Shown: positions 1 through 11,780 of the stretch, piece by piece
Layout: the number at the start of each line of letters is the position of its first letter
Position numbering within the stretch: the first letter of the stretch is position 1
Source of the DNA: Rallus limicola
Taxonomy: Eukaryota; Chordata; Aves; Gruiformes; Rallidae
Direction: 5' to 3'
Length of the DNA stretch: 64,000 nucleotides
Assembly: GCA_022605955.1 (NCBI GenBank)
Contig: JAKCOZ010000022.1
Location: forward strand, 62,001 to 126,000
Translations under genes and position numbers: made by a program
The notes under the pieces: generated by a model
Databases searched by the model: none
Seen by the model: the letters and a program-made list of their open reading frames with translations, nothing else
Told to the model about the DNA's origin: nothing

Positions 1-462
1 TAAGGGTTGCTGAAGTGTGCTACAGCTGCACACACCAGATTCACTTGGTCCTCACTAGCCCAGTCCATGCCCTCTCTGTGCTGCAGCTCTCACACCCCTC
101 TCACAGCATGGTCCAGGCTCTCCTATCACAGCATGCTAGTATAAGCATGATTTTAGCATCCCAGCAAAAAAATCACCTTACTCATCAAGCTCTTACACCA
201 GGAGAGTAGGTCATGGTCTAGTGCTGTGGCCCAACATCATCACTGGCTCACAGCTCTGTCTTTCTATCCCCTCCTACCCTTCCAGACTCATGTGGTCTCA
301 TCCTGCCCTCCATTGTTATTCCTCATGTGCTGCTTTTCTCTCCCACTTCTCTTGTTGACACAATCCTCCCGCTCCTTTCTTTTCTCCCAGTACAGTCTGT
401 TAGGACTCTTGCCCTCAGCAAGGTCCTTGCCCCATGTTCTGATGCTCTTTCTCCTGTTTCAG
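1..462 (+). other. IL20RB intron, 3' part
   Basis: No exon of the first fibronectin domain is recognisable here. The end is C/T-rich (about 340-460) and serves as the polypyrimidine tract of the acceptor at 461-462. I see no repeat in it. Confidence 0.7.
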
Positions 463-613
463 ATGCAACAGAAGGTGGTGAAAGAGGCCAGTTCTGTGGT
501 TCACCTGGACACCATGGAGGCAGGACCTGATTATTGTGTAAAAGCTCAGACATATGTTGTGGCGATCAACAGAAGCAGCAACTTCAGCGAGACACAGTGT
601 GTGAGGGCACAAG
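463..613 (+). CDS. IL20RB: IL20RB exon, end of second fibronectin domain
   Basis: A polypyrimidine tract and AG at 461-462 precede the exon, and GTAATG follows at 614. It encodes 50 codons plus one base (phase 1). It reads HLDTMEAGPDYCVKAQTY and then two adjacent glycosylation sequons. The YCVKAQT stretch is the strongest match to IL20RB. Confidence 0.92.
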
Positions 614-1779
614 GTAATGTCCAGCCTTCCTTCCCACTCCCCTCATGGAGTTATCTCCAAGAAGGACAGCGTGCAGCTCTTCTTTCTGTCTCCACCCAGT
701 ATCTGCTGTCTTGCAGCAAATGTGCTGCCTGTTTGTTCCCTGGGAGAGGTGAAAAAAGGAAGACTCAGGCATGCAGCTCCTGCGCTGGCACCGGTGTCCT
801 TCCCTGGAGTGTGCCAACCCAGCACCCCACCAGGGTGGGTGCAGAGGATGCAGAGGATGCAGGCTGACAGCTGAGTGCCTTGTCCTCACCATCTCTCTGA
901 GAGGTTTTGCTGCTTCTGTTATTCCCAGGTGGCAGATCCTTGTGGCTGGTCACTGCCCTCATCTCCTCTGCTGGCTTTGCTGTGGCTGCTTTGACCCTGC
1001 CCTTCCTTACCTGGAAAACAAGGAAAATCTTGCAGTATTCCTGCTGCCCCGTTGCTGTCCTGCCAGAAACACTGGTAACATGTTTTACTGGGATTTACTG
1101 GTTTTTAGGGTGTTGGGTGTTCACAGGAACATGGGGCAGGCAGGAAAAAGCGGACACATGCATAGGAAGCCTTGCTCATTCCAGTTGGCTGAGCTGAGCT
1201 GCAGTGTCAAGCAGCCCACCCCCACGAATTGGCTGCCACCGCCTTTGGCTTAGTGCCTGGGACAGGGATGACGATCCTGGTGCTTGTGGGGAAGCAGCTT
1301 GAGAGGGATGGACAGACCCTGCCTGCCCAGCTGCTCCCTGACCAGAGCATCTGTGCCGTCAGCAATGCTGCTTCATGTCCCCTTGTACCAGCACTGAGCT
1401 TCTTGGCTCTGTGGTAAGGAGAAACCAGCCTTCAGAAGCAGCCTCTTTCCTTGCTCACTTAGGAGAACTACTTTAAATGTGCTGCCCCATTCAAGTGAGG
1501 GTGCAGTCAGCAGCTTTCAGGACTGTGGGTTCCTGAGCACCAGGACCTGGGCAGTTGTGTCAGGAAGGAGACAGGAACAGTTTGTGGGGCAAAGTAGTGG
1601 GCAGAGTGGCTCCTCAGCTGGGGGGTGTTTGAGTGAGTGTGTTTGTTTTGCAGAAAGTATCAGAGCCCCCAGCCCAGCTCATACTGCACAGCAGTGAAGA
1701 AGCTGAGCAATGTGATCTGATGGTGTGTGTGAGGCCCTCAGAAGAGGTTCTCCGACTGTGGATTCAAGAAACACTTTAG
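463..1779 (+). CDS. IL20RB: Interleukin-20 receptor subunit beta, 3' part (three exons)
   Basis: This is the C-terminal 140 residues of a class II cytokine receptor chain. In known biology IL20RB pairs with IL20RA or IL22RA1 at the plasma membrane to bind IL-19, IL-20 and IL-24 and signal through JAK/STAT. The joined exons 463-613, 929-1074 and 1654-1779 keep one reading frame, with splice phases 1 and 0. Fragment residues 1-51 are the end of the second fibronectin type III domain, with the Cys25-Cys46 pair and two N-glycosylation sites (Asn36, Asn40). Residues about 55-78 are the membrane helix, followed by a juxtamembrane QYSCCP motif. The tail is about 60 residues, short as in the human protein, and ends in a VLRLWI-like motif. 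Match to human IL20RB, from memory, is clear in all three exons. The signal peptide, first domain and start of the second lie before the window. Confidence is high. Confidence 0.93.
614..928 (+). other. IL20RB intron (315 bp)
   Basis: Short intron between the fibronectin and transmembrane exons. A small tandem repeat of the unit GCAGAGGAT lies at about 841-860. Open frames running through it are read-through from the exons. Confidence 0.85.
929..1074 (+). CDS. IL20RB: IL20RB exon, transmembrane segment
   Basis: The acceptor is TTCCCAG (ending 928) and the donor is GTAACA at 1075, a weaker donor than consensus. The first two bases complete the Gly codon begun at 613. The exon encodes a hydrophobic helix of about 24 residues, then a basic stop-transfer (WKTRK) and LQYSCCPVAVLPETL, which is nearly the same as human IL20RB from memory. 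Confidence 0.92.
1075..1653 (+). other. IL20RB intron (579 bp)
   Basis: Intron between the transmembrane exon and the last coding exon. Phase 0 on both sides. No repeat recognised. Confidence 0.82.
1654..1779 (+). CDS. IL20RB: IL20RB last coding exon with stop codon
   Basis: A T/G-rich tract ending TTTTGCAG precedes the exon at 1653. It starts in phase 0 and encodes 41 residues, then TAG at 1777-1779. It is acidic in the middle (SSEEAEQCD) and ends SEEVLRLWIQETL, matching the human C terminus in position and in the EELLRAWI-like motif, with a few extra residues. The exon has no ATG near its start and is easy to miss by ORF search. Confidence 0.88.
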   Translation, partial: KVSEPPAQLILHSSEEAEQCDLMVCVRPSEEVLRLWIQETL

Positions 1780-2160
1780 ACCAACCTGGAGAAAACCAGC
1801 CTGTGAGAGCAGATCTAAGCAGAGCTGGCATACTGTGCCCCAGCCACCTTCCTCAGAGGGCCAAGCAGTAATGTGGTTTCCATTGTGCCCAAAAGCTGCT
1901 GCAAACTGAAGGTGGTGTGTATGATGAGTACATGGCCTGCTCTGCTCCTCTTCATAGTGTCGACATCCCTCTGCACACAAAGCAAGGGAAGATGACAGGT
2001 GGTGATTCTTGCCCTTCACATCCATAGCCATGACTAGACTTGAGTTAACTCATGTTCCCTTTATGTCTGTCAGCTACATCGATGGTTGCAGGGCAGAGCC
2101 CACCATCCTTCAGTCAGTGGGATTTCACCAGAGCAATAAACATAGAGCCCAGTCCCTCAG
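1780..2160 (+). other. IL20RB: IL20RB 3' untranslated region, probable
   Basis: This follows the stop at 1777-1779 and runs to just after the first canonical AATAAA. The end is estimated as about 20 bases after the signal. No obvious repeats. Confidence 0.6.
2135..2140 (+). terminator. Polyadenylation signal AATAAA for IL20RB
   Basis: Canonical AATAAA 356 bases after the IL20RB stop codon, on the gene strand. No strong GT-rich element is visible downstream, so a later signal could also be used. Confidence 0.55.
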
Positions 2161-2885
2161 TTCCAAACCACTTCAGCCTCAGCATTTTAAAAATAATTTA
2201 ACCATCCAGGAAGAGCTCCTTATGTGGCTAAACCAGCTGTAATGAGCAGGTACAGGATGATTTTTAGGGCTGCAGGCCTTGACCTGTGGTCACACTCATT
2301 GACAAGGAGGTTGACAGAGACTGGGCACAACATTATAATGTGCTGCATGTGGCAAATGACAATGTGTGGTGCCATCAAAACCTACAGACCGCACCATGAG
2401 GGCTGTCCAGCACTTAGCAGGGAGTGATATGAGAAACAGCCAGGCTTCAAGGTTGGAGGGAACATTTGGGACCTTTTGGGGAGCAGAGCTTTGCAAGACC
2501 AACAGCATCACTAGTACTATATAGGTCCAAGACTGCCTAGGCAAGGGTGTAAAAAAATACAAAAGCTGGATATGGATGAAGGAAATCTAGGATCATTATG
2601 AAAAAAACAATTAAGGGTTGAATTGTTTATATGAGAGGGGATCAAAGTGGAGAAAGGTAAGGACAGGACAGCAAGAGGTAGGCTTCAGAAGTAGGAAAAG
2701 GGACAAAAAGCTGTGCAAATGATATGGTGAGAATGCCTGCTGGGAACCCCTGTGGTTCAGCACCACACCTGAAGCAGGACATATTGACTACATCACACAA
2801 GGCAAAGCTGCTTCTGCCATCGGGAGGCCCAGAGCGAGGGGCAGCCGGAGTGGTTATCGTGGCTAGTGGAGCAATATCAGGACAG

Positions 2886-3320
2886 ATCATAGAATCAGAG
2901 AATCATTGAATCTTAAAGGTTGGAAAAGAGTCTAACGTCAAGTCCAATTGTCTGTCCAACACCACGTCAACTAAACTATGTCCTGGAGTGCCATGTCACA
3001 GGTATAGTGACACCCCACCTCTCTGAGAAGCCTGACCACTCTTTGATGAAGAAATGTTTTGTAATATCCATTCTAAACCTGCCCTGATGCAACTGGAGAC
3101 CATTTCCTCTCATCCTATTGCTAGTTACCTGGGAGAAGAGACCAACCCCCACCTTGATACACCCTCCATTCAGGGAGTTGTAGAGAATAATCAAGTCTGC
3201 CCTCAGCCTCTTCTTCACTAGGATAAACAACCCCAGTTCCTTCAGCCACTCCTCATGAGACTCGTACTCCAAATTGTTCATCAGCCTCATTGCCCTTCCT
3301 GGACACGCTCCAGAGAGGCA
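2886..3320 (-). mobile_element. CR1 LINE, 5'-truncated, 3' end
   Basis: Read on the minus strand this begins in the end of the CR1 ORF2 reading frame (GLFSQVT, RGNGL and a basic RxDI stretch). It then passes into the 3' UTR and ends at 2886 with the ATTCTCTGATTCTATGAT-like tail typical of CR1. It is truncated on the right, and reading frames are decayed. Confidence 0.88.
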
Positions 3321-4576
3321 TCTGGATGGGCTAACTCCAGATGGCTCAAGCACCCCCGCACTACCATGTCAGCACCCATTCCAGGCCTTACCTTCCAGAT
3401 ATCATGTCATCATCTTAAGGAATTGCAAAAGATGAAGAGGAATTCCTGCTAAATATAAATAAAACAGTGCTGTCCTGTGTCTATTGCAGTCATGGCTGTC
3501 ACTGTGAAGAACAGCAGTTTGTTACCTGCGGAGCAGACACTCGCATTAGCGAGGCACAAAAAGACGTTGGGCTGAAAAGCTTATTTTTATTATTATTTTT
3601 TTAACGAGCTATTGGTGGGTGTACTGAAATGTAAGCCATCCTCTCTTAAAGAATGTTCCCCAGTTTAACTCTCGCAATCTCGCACCGGGCCATCGGGTGG
3701 CAACAAAACGCCGTGGAAAAGGCAGCAGTGACTCAGGCCCAGGCATACCCTGTGCTTAGGCGGGTCCTGGCTGGCAACTTGCTTCGGGTCGCAGCCCGGC
3801 TGGTGGTTTTAGTTCTGTCGGGACATTATCGGGATACAGTGCTGTGGCGTTACTGTTAATTACACAGCCCAAAAATCTGTGCAAGCCCCAGTGCTGAACA
3901 CTCAGGGCTGACTTTTGCAGTCATTGATGACCAAAAAATGCCTAGCTGCAAACACCCGCACAGCGGTGAGCCCCAAAAGGAGAAGGTTTGGGAGCAAAGA
4001 GAAAGGGCATGTACATGGGCTGACTTGACAAGCACCAAGGGACCTGGTAGGTCTCGTGCATAGCTCCCTGTTTCAGAGGCCTAGGTGGTAAAGCTGGCTG
4101 AGAGGGCTCTTTGCCTCCTGTTTGTCCTTCCTTTGTTCAAAATCCATTGTGATGAGTGTGGTGTCATGGTACAGGACTTGTTCAACCCATGCCTATAGGT
4201 CTGGAGGGCATTAGCAGTGCCTCTGATCTCTTCCCCCAATGCTGTTGCATTATTATGGTACCAGCAATTGTTTAGAGATATAAAAAAAGGGGGGACGGGG
4301 TTCTTGGTAATTGGAATGTGAAGGGCTTTAAAAATCTTTACTTTCCAGCTGCATATTAGGCATGTTTCTTTCCCATTTCCAAGAATAGATTTTTATGCCC
4401 TTCCTCTTTGCCAATAAAGTGGTTGTATGGTTGTACAAAACTGTCTAGGCAATGTTAAACCACAGGAACGCCTGAATAAAGTTCTTACACAGGGAGATGG
4501 AAAGGAATTGTTTAAGTGCCACTGACATCTTAGCAAGACCATGTTGTATTTCTATCAATCAGGATTGTATCTGTGG

Positions 4577-4902
4577 AGACTTAAAGCCTTCCAGTACCTG
4601 AGGGGCCTACGAGAAAGCTGGGGAGGGATTTTTTAGAAGGGCCTGGAGTGATGGTATGAAGGGAAATGGTTTAAATTGGAAGGGAGTAGATTTAGATTGG
4701 ATGTTAGGAAGAAATTGTTCACTCTGAGGGTGGTAAAGCTGTGGCAAGGTTGCCCAGGGAAGTGGTGGCTGCTCCGTCCCTGGAGGTGTTCAAGGCCAAG
4801 TTGGATGGGGTCCTGAGCAGCCTGGGCTGGCGAGAGGTGTCCCTGCCCATGGCAGGGGTTTGGGACTTGATGATATTTAAGGTCCATTCTGTGATTCTAT
4901 GA
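4577..4902 (+). mobile_element. CR1 LINE, 5'-truncated, 3' end
   Basis: It runs from a degraded ORF2 end (CTGAGGGGCCTACGAGAAAG) through the characteristic AGGAAGAAATTGTTCACTCT and TCCCTGGAGGTGTTCAAGGC segments to a terminal GTGATTCTATGA at 4891-4902. Orientation is +. Confidence 0.9.
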
Positions 4903-7429
4903 ATTTGAGGTACTGATAGGAAGTCCCTGGAAAGCTGCTCACTTTGACGTACATGCCATGTTTTGTGAAGCCTGAAAACTCTGGTACAGAGCATGAGCAG
5001 TTCCTGTGCATGTCCATGGACATGTAGCAAGGTGGCCCTGGTGCAGGCAGCTGCCATTGGTCATTCTCTTGAGTCCATTTCCATGCACTGTGGGAGTTAA
5101 TTGTGCCTTAGCAGTCATGGCAACCGCTGCCTTTGATACCTGATTTTGCTCCCACAGCCAAGATACCACATTTCAAAGAAACACCAGGCGAGTAATTGCA
5201 GTGAAGAGCAGCGGGCGCTGGGTAACTGTGCTCGGTTTCTTTCTGGTGATGTGACAGCGAGTGGCTCCCTTTCTTTTGAAATACACTTTTTTGCTTTCTT
5301 CAAAGAAGGTTGCATGAAAATGAAACACAAACCTCTGTGTGAGTTTTGTTTCTATGCTGTGTGTAACCTGTGGGATATGATTCCCAAAAAAACCCCAACT
5401 TCCTCCCAAAGACTGTCAGAACAGAAGAAATGCTGATAAGACTGGTTTTCAAAGAAAAGGATTATTTGATCTATTAAATGCAGACCAGTATAAAGACTAT
5501 TGATTGCACAAACATTTAAGAAGAGTTATGTGATATTACTGGGTGGACAAGAGAGCAAGGAATTCAATTATCTGTTCCATGACACTAACTGGCTGGAATG
5601 TAGCCTGAATTTTCCTGTGAGATATATTTCCTGAGATGTATAGTAGTGTTTACAGGTTTTTTAAGGGCTGATATTAATACACAGTGCAGCATTTCCCTGT
5701 CTAATCAAACTGAGATCTCTAATGTGATAAATTACCATTTTAAGTATTTTCTGTATTATCACAGTATGTTGTTACCTTTTTGCCCTTGCAAAGTTAAGAA
5801 GTAACCCAAATCACTGCTTTGACTGCAAATAGATGCAATTTCTTGTGAAGGTGGTACTGTGTCCTGCAAATGAAGGGCTACAAAGATAACAGACATCTAA
5901 ACCACTCCAGATAAAGATGTTTATTGTTTAAGGAGTTTATGTACAGATGATTCTGTTGCTATTAAAGCACAGAACTGCAGAAACATAAGATTACTCAGTT
6001 CGGGTCTCTTGTGGTCTTCTCAATAAATGGAACTATAAAAAATTTAAGAAATTACTAAATTGAGATATAAAAGGAATTAAAAGATGGCAAGGTTAAGTGA
6101 AATTGCCCAAGTAAATACTGTACATGGAGCCCTAATTCGGTTTCACTAGACATATGAGCTGTAATTTAGCTGTTCCTACAGAAATGGCTACTTCTGAGGA
6201 GCTTAATGTGTGTGATTCGCTTGGGATCAGAGAAAAACCTTCGTTAGCAGCCAAGGACACGCTGCCACGTGTTCCTGCCCTGCAGCCATCCTGCTCCCCC
6301 ACAGCCCTCAGTCCCAGCGTGGGGTTTGGCAGCAGCTTGAACTTGCTGTACAGATCTGCAGCGCTGGAGTAGAATAAAGAGGAAATGCCAGCCTGAACTT
6401 TCCTGATGCAGATGCGTTTAACCATGCAAACGGCTAACTTTGCCCACACCAGGTTTGCTGTGCCACCCCAGTGTCTGTCATTCCTCTCCATGGCCCCAGG
6501 AAGAAAGCCATAGTAATGGCCAATGCAAGTCTGCAGGGGTGCGGCTGGTGGGGCAGGACCGGGGCATCAAGGCACACAGGAGGGCACATGGAGCGGCAGT
6601 AAGGCTCTGGCAAGGACCAAGGGCCAGGCCTGGAGGTCAAGGGCAGCTCCTGGTAAGGGTTTTCAGAGTCCTCTCACACAGAAGTCTGGTTCCAGCTGAC
6701 AGGTACACCACACCAGAGTTGGCCTTGGACACAGACCCTCCAGTCACTGACCCCAGCGGGTTTATCAACCTCCTTGACAAGCAAGCTGAAGGACCTGTGT
6801 CTTCATTATCCCTTGGGACATTAACAGCATTTGATTTTTTTTTCAGTTTCTGTGAATCAAGAGCATGAGGCTTATTTAAAGACATAGCAGAGGCTTAAAA
6901 TAAATGCATTCCACCTGTCAAAAAAGGCTTTAGGAAGAGCAGAGAAATGTTGGCATGGTGGAATCACAAGGTGACAAATGATAGTACAAGCAATAAGGCA
7001 TCCTTCAAAAACTTGAAGTCATGTCCAAATGAGAAAAAAAGGAGGGATCACAATTTCTGTCTGGTTAAATGTAAACAAACGATAAATCAGGACAAAAAGA
7101 ACTTGAGATACAACTTCCTATCCCTAACTGGGATGCTTGCCAGGGAGTCTACAGGGCCAACAGATGAGTGTGTATCAAAGGAACACTTAGGGAAGTTAGA
7201 GCAATAGCAGAAAAACAAACTAAACTTGTAACAAGTTGCTTATTGTGAAGGAGATCACGAAGGTTCCCATGCTGAATCTTTATGCCTGGAGGCACAGAAT
7301 TACCTTCCACAAGCAGATGCGCTTGGAGTGTCTGTTCATTAGGAAGAAAATGGATTAATTATTCCAATATTCAGCCTGGAGTCCCTGCAGGTGGGTGGGA
7401 GATGTGAATGCTAGCTGTGCTGCACAGCT

Positions 7430-7665
7430 TCTCATATGATCCCAGGATAATCCAGTCTGGAAAAGCCCTCAGGAGGTCTCTAGCCCAACCTCTTGTTCCA
7501 GGCAGGATCAGCTCTTGTGTCAAACCAGGCTTTATCCAGTCTGGGATTGGAAATCTCCAAAACCAGACACTGCACAAACTCTCTCAACAGCCTGTTCACC
7601 TTCCTGATGGTCCTCAAGGTGAAAAAAGCATCTCCTGTCCAAGTCTGGACAGAAACACTCTGCAT
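7430..7665 (-). mobile_element. CR1 LINE fragment, minus orientation
   Basis: The CTCTAGCCCAACCTCTTGTT and TTTATCCAGTCTGGGATTGG segments are the reverse complement of the 3' part of a CR1 subfamily. Its 3' end lies at the left (about 7430). The copy is diverged, so the boundaries are approximate. Confidence 0.65.
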
Positions 7666-7704
7666 AACACTGAACTTGTCCTGGCCATCAGTCATTTTGA
7701 TCTA

Positions 7705-7795
7705 GGTTTGAAGTTGTCTTGGAGTGGGGGGGTTGGATCAAAACACCTCCAGACAGCCCTTCCAACCACAAATACTCTACAATTCACATCTGGCA
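7705..7795 (+). mobile_element. CR1 LINE 3'-end fragment, plus orientation
   Basis: The short segment GGTTGGATCAAAACACCTCC, then CCCTTCCAACCACAAATACT and a decayed CTCTACAATTC, matches the last 80-90 bases of CR1. It sits beside an opposite-strand CR1 piece with 3' ends pointing outward. Confidence 0.6.
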
Positions 7796-10383
7796 GAATG
7801 ATTTTAACTGTGTGCTTTGTATCTGTATCAAATTATGCAGTCCCTTTTGTGTTATGGGTGTTGCATTAACATATGCAGAATAGCAGATATCTGTGAAATC
7901 TGAATGGTTTGGAGACTGCCAGCAGAGCGCAGGGTGAAAAAATGGAGATCTCTTCAAAGATGCACACAGCCTCCAAGGCCAAGTGGAGAGATGGACTTTT
8001 CCCTACCCAAGACCTTGCAGAAAACAAAATAGCAAGGACTTTGCCCCATTCAAAACTCAGTTGAGGAAGGGGATAGAAAGAGTAAATATTCATGATCAGC
8101 TGTGAGCATGGAAATGCAACCCCAAGTTCCCAAGCTGAGCAGGCAGTCCTTATGCTACTGCTGACCTTTTTCCCTCCTGCAACTTCATTCCCATTTAAGT
8201 TCCCAGAAGATTTATCTCATTTTCCCTTTGAACAATTGCTCTTTCATTTTGCCCCCTTGCCGAGGCCAAAGAGTTTATGTAGTCCAGTGAAAGTGGCCTT
8301 TGATACAAACCAGCTGCAGCTCTCTACACTCTTTAACATATTCTGGTCTTCAAACCAACTGCCTACTTTTTAGATGTATAATCCCTGTCTGTTCACTGTT
8401 GTACTTTCATTCTGCTAAGTAGTGCGCTGCCCGTCCTCCAGGTTGATCATCTATCTCATCCCTCCTGCTGCTATCTGGACAGGCTGATGGCTAACATTTT
8501 CCCTCTGTTTGCCAAGTCCTGGCCTTGACTCCCTCTTCTGCCATCTGGTACAACTTCATTGTTAATTTTGACATTGTTCCCATCAGTCATGAGTTTGGTG
8601 TTACCTCAAATGTCCCGTGGTTCAAAGGATGTCTCTCACCATCACTGTGTGACATTATATGGGATAGTCTTACCCAGGCCTTCTCAGATTCTCATATTGT
8701 CCATATAGGCTGGCACTTTCTTAGTGACTTCTGCATAATCATTCATTTTTCTTCCAATGAACTGTGAAATATTGTCCCCTGCCAGGCACAAGCTTTCTGT
8801 GCTCCATCTTGTCATCTGCCTGTTGACCTTTTCTCTCCCACTTGGAACGGTTGGAACAGTTATGCAATTACCTATCTTTGCCATGAAGAGATATCTATTC
8901 CTCACTGTTTTGCTGTTACTATCAATCTCTTGATTTTTCCTTTCGTTGCTTTGTCTTCTACTGTCTTCCCAGAGGGAAAGACTTCTGCTCAAATTGAGGT
9001 TTGCTACCAAAATGTTTAAAATCTGCTTGCTATATGTAGGGATTTCCTGTGTTCTGTAGTTTCTGTCTCAACATAGACTGACAATCTTGCAAAATTCAGC
9101 TTCAGCTTCTAGAGCCAACCTGGCCATACGGCCTTCTGTGGTTGCCAAACTTTGCACTCACCTTCAGGATCACTACCCTGCTTCCATTTGCCTCTGAGCC
9201 AGCAGCACTACTTGGGATCACGAGCACAGCCCAGGGCCTCTTGATCCGTTGGCTTGGACTACACAATCTGTGACAGAACGTGTGCTCCTCTCTGCACGTC
9301 ATACTGGTGCCATCCAAAATCCATCCCTGTACTTACGTAGCCTCTTCCTCCACTCTTGTCTGCTTTCCCCAAATGATTTTCATACAGGGTACAATCTCTG
9401 CAGAGAATATACAGAAACATGAACCCCAGGACACAGATCTTGCTAAAAACAAATCTGCCTGGCTACCCCTTTTTGAACTAAAATATCATGGCCAAATCCT
9501 ACCATTCAGCATGCCTGGGCATATGGATGAATCCCAAATATGGGAATAAAATACATGGACATACAAGTTAACAACATTATTCATCGCAAAGATGTCAGGG
9601 AATATACTCAGCTTACAACTACAATCATTTATACATTCTAGCTTCCGTCTTTCAAAATATATTGAAAAATTCTTTAAAATAAAAAGCAAAAAAAAGAAGG
9701 GCAAGGTGATACCTGTGAAGATTTACAATGCTATTTCAGAATTTGAGTCTATGCTGAGGAAGAAGTCAAATTTTCATTGCATCCATCTCAAATTTAGTTA
9801 TTTTTATTACAATGTTTCTGACATCTATATAATTTCAAAAGATTTTGATCAACTATTGTGGCATCAGTGTAACTGTGGCAAATGGTTCAAAAAATGGCAG
9901 TGATATAAACCATCAGAGATATTGGGTCAGATGTCTCCAAGGGCACAGTGGAATATGACAATACCTAACTTTGTATGAACGGGGCAAACAGATGGCTGGG
10001 CTATAGAAGGACAGGTTTGTGTGATGGGCCCTTTAACATTTCTCAGCATTACTATGTTTATCGTGGCTACCTTTGTTTGGGGGCTATGAATATTGAAAGG
10101 TTGCACGTGTCCATTAAGGCAGGAGTGTGCAAGAATGGTTCAAGTGCAGTGATAAATAACATGAATTCTGCTTCTACAGTTCTTAAGAGGACCTGCAACT
10201 TCGGGTAATAACGTCAGCATATATGAACAACATTAGCCTTTACAGAATTTACAAATATTAATTAATCTTTCATCTTAATCCAACCCAGCAGTGTGCACTT
10301 TGACTGTGAGGAAATAGTTCTTGTAACTACATGACAGAACAATTTCTAATTCGGGGTCACACGTAGGATACTGTTATGTTTTA

Positions 10384-10490
10384 TCACAGAATATCCTGAT
10401 CTGGAAGGCACCCATAAGGATCATTGAGTCCAACTCCTGGCTCCACAGAGGACCCACCAAGCCAATTATTCACTCCCAGAATAAGCAGAC
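10384..10490 (-). mobile_element. CR1 LINE 3'-end fragment
   Basis: ATCACAGAATATCCTGATCT followed by ATTGAGTCCAACTCCTGGCT is the reverse complement of a CR1 3' end. Only about 100 bases are recognisable. Confidence 0.68.
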
Positions 10491-10989
10491 ATGTGTAAAT
10501 GGCCTATTGGGAATGGTCCCAGGAATATCTTAAGTGCTCTCCCATGACCTTGTGGATTGCCTTTTCAGGCAGCATCACCAGTCAACTCTTCTAGACATGA
10601 TTTACAACAGAGCTCAGGTTTGACACTTCTTTTCATCTCCCTTCCTCTCCATCAACTGCTGGAAGAATTAAATGCAGATAGCAGATCAGTACAAATTTCT
10701 CAGCATCCCAGGCCTGTTCCAAATATACGGACAACGCAATTTTTACACAGAAGTCGGTGCTGAATGATTAATCTAACTTGGTTTGGGACAGACTGCAAAT
10801 CAGAGACCCTCTTTATTATTAGGAAGAGGAATGCCTACAGACCTGCTCTTTGAATGGCATGGTCTTGGCATCCAAAGAAAGATGGACAACACTGACAACT
10901 CACTAAAACCAGCTACTCTGCAGGATACTTCACAATGGCTTGTCTACTAATCAGTGACACTGGGCCAAGGAAATTGTAGCTTTATTTAG

Positions 10990-11780
10990 AGGTGCTCTGG
11001 TTTTGCGGGGTGGGGTTCTGGTGAAGAAGGCGGGGCTGCAGGGGTGGCTTCTGGAAGAAGCCAGAAGCTCTATGCAGCCCCACAGAGCAAACATCAGCAA
11101 GCTCAAGGCCAGAGTCATTGTTGACCAAGGCTGAGCCCATCAGCGATGGTCACAATGCCTCTGGGAATCACATTTAGGAGGGAAAAAAAATGCAAGCAGC
11201 TGCTTTTTTCCACCAGAGAAGGGAGTGACAAAATGTAAGGAGCTGTGCAGGCACCAAGGCTGGTCAAGGGGGGGAGGAGGTGCCCCAGGTGCTGGAGAGA
11301 AAGATGCCCCTGCAGCCCCTGGAGAAACCCATGGTGGAGCAGGTGTCCCCCCACAGCCTATGGAAAAGGCCCAGACCCCACGTGCAGCCTGTGTAGAAAC
11401 CCATGCTGGAGCTCGTTGATGACAGGGAGCAGAGATCTCATCTACAGCCCCGGGAGAGGGACCACGCTGGAGCAGGTAGAGACACCTGAAGCCCACATTA
11501 GGGCAAGCTCCTGGCAGGACCTGCAGCCTGTGGAGACCAAACCACACTGGAGCAGGTTTGCTGGGGGGACTTGTGACTCCATGGGGGTACAGGCTGGAGC
11601 AGTCTGGGCCTGAAGGTCGGCACCCCACTCTGGGGCAGTTGGTGAAGACCTGAAGCCCCGTGGGAAAGAACTCACTTTGGAGAAGTTCATGAAGGCCTCT
11701 CTGCCATGGGTGCAGCAGGGGAAGGGGGTGAGGAATACCACCCCCCTCTGCTAAGAAGGAAAACAGCTGAAGAAGTGGAG
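10990..11780 (+). mobile_element. Solo LTR-like element of an avian endogenous retrovirus
   Basis: This is a G-rich segment built of degenerate repeated phrases such as CCCACGCTGGAGCAG, CCTGCAGCCTGTGGAGACC and CATGGGGGTACAGGCTGGAG. The head includes CTTCTGGAAGAAGCCAGAAG and AAGGCTGAGCCCATCAGCGA. The pattern fits an abundant avian LTR family, which I recall as TguLTR5-like in songbirds. No internal retroviral genes are next to it. Both ends are decayed and no target duplication could be assigned. Open frames on both strands are products of the repeat. Confidence 0.7.

Noticed and set aside
226..867. 213-codon + frame spanning the IL20RB fibronectin exon
   Set aside because: Only 463-613 is coding. 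The frame passes through the acceptor and the donor, and the flanks match intron sequence, not receptor protein.
771..1253. 160-codon + frame over the IL20RB transmembrane exon
   Set aside because: It is in a different frame from the receptor exon at 929-1074 and has no family match.
11140..11628. Open frames of 162 (-) and 122 (+) codons
   Set aside because: They lie inside the repetitive LTR and result from its G-rich repeated phrases.
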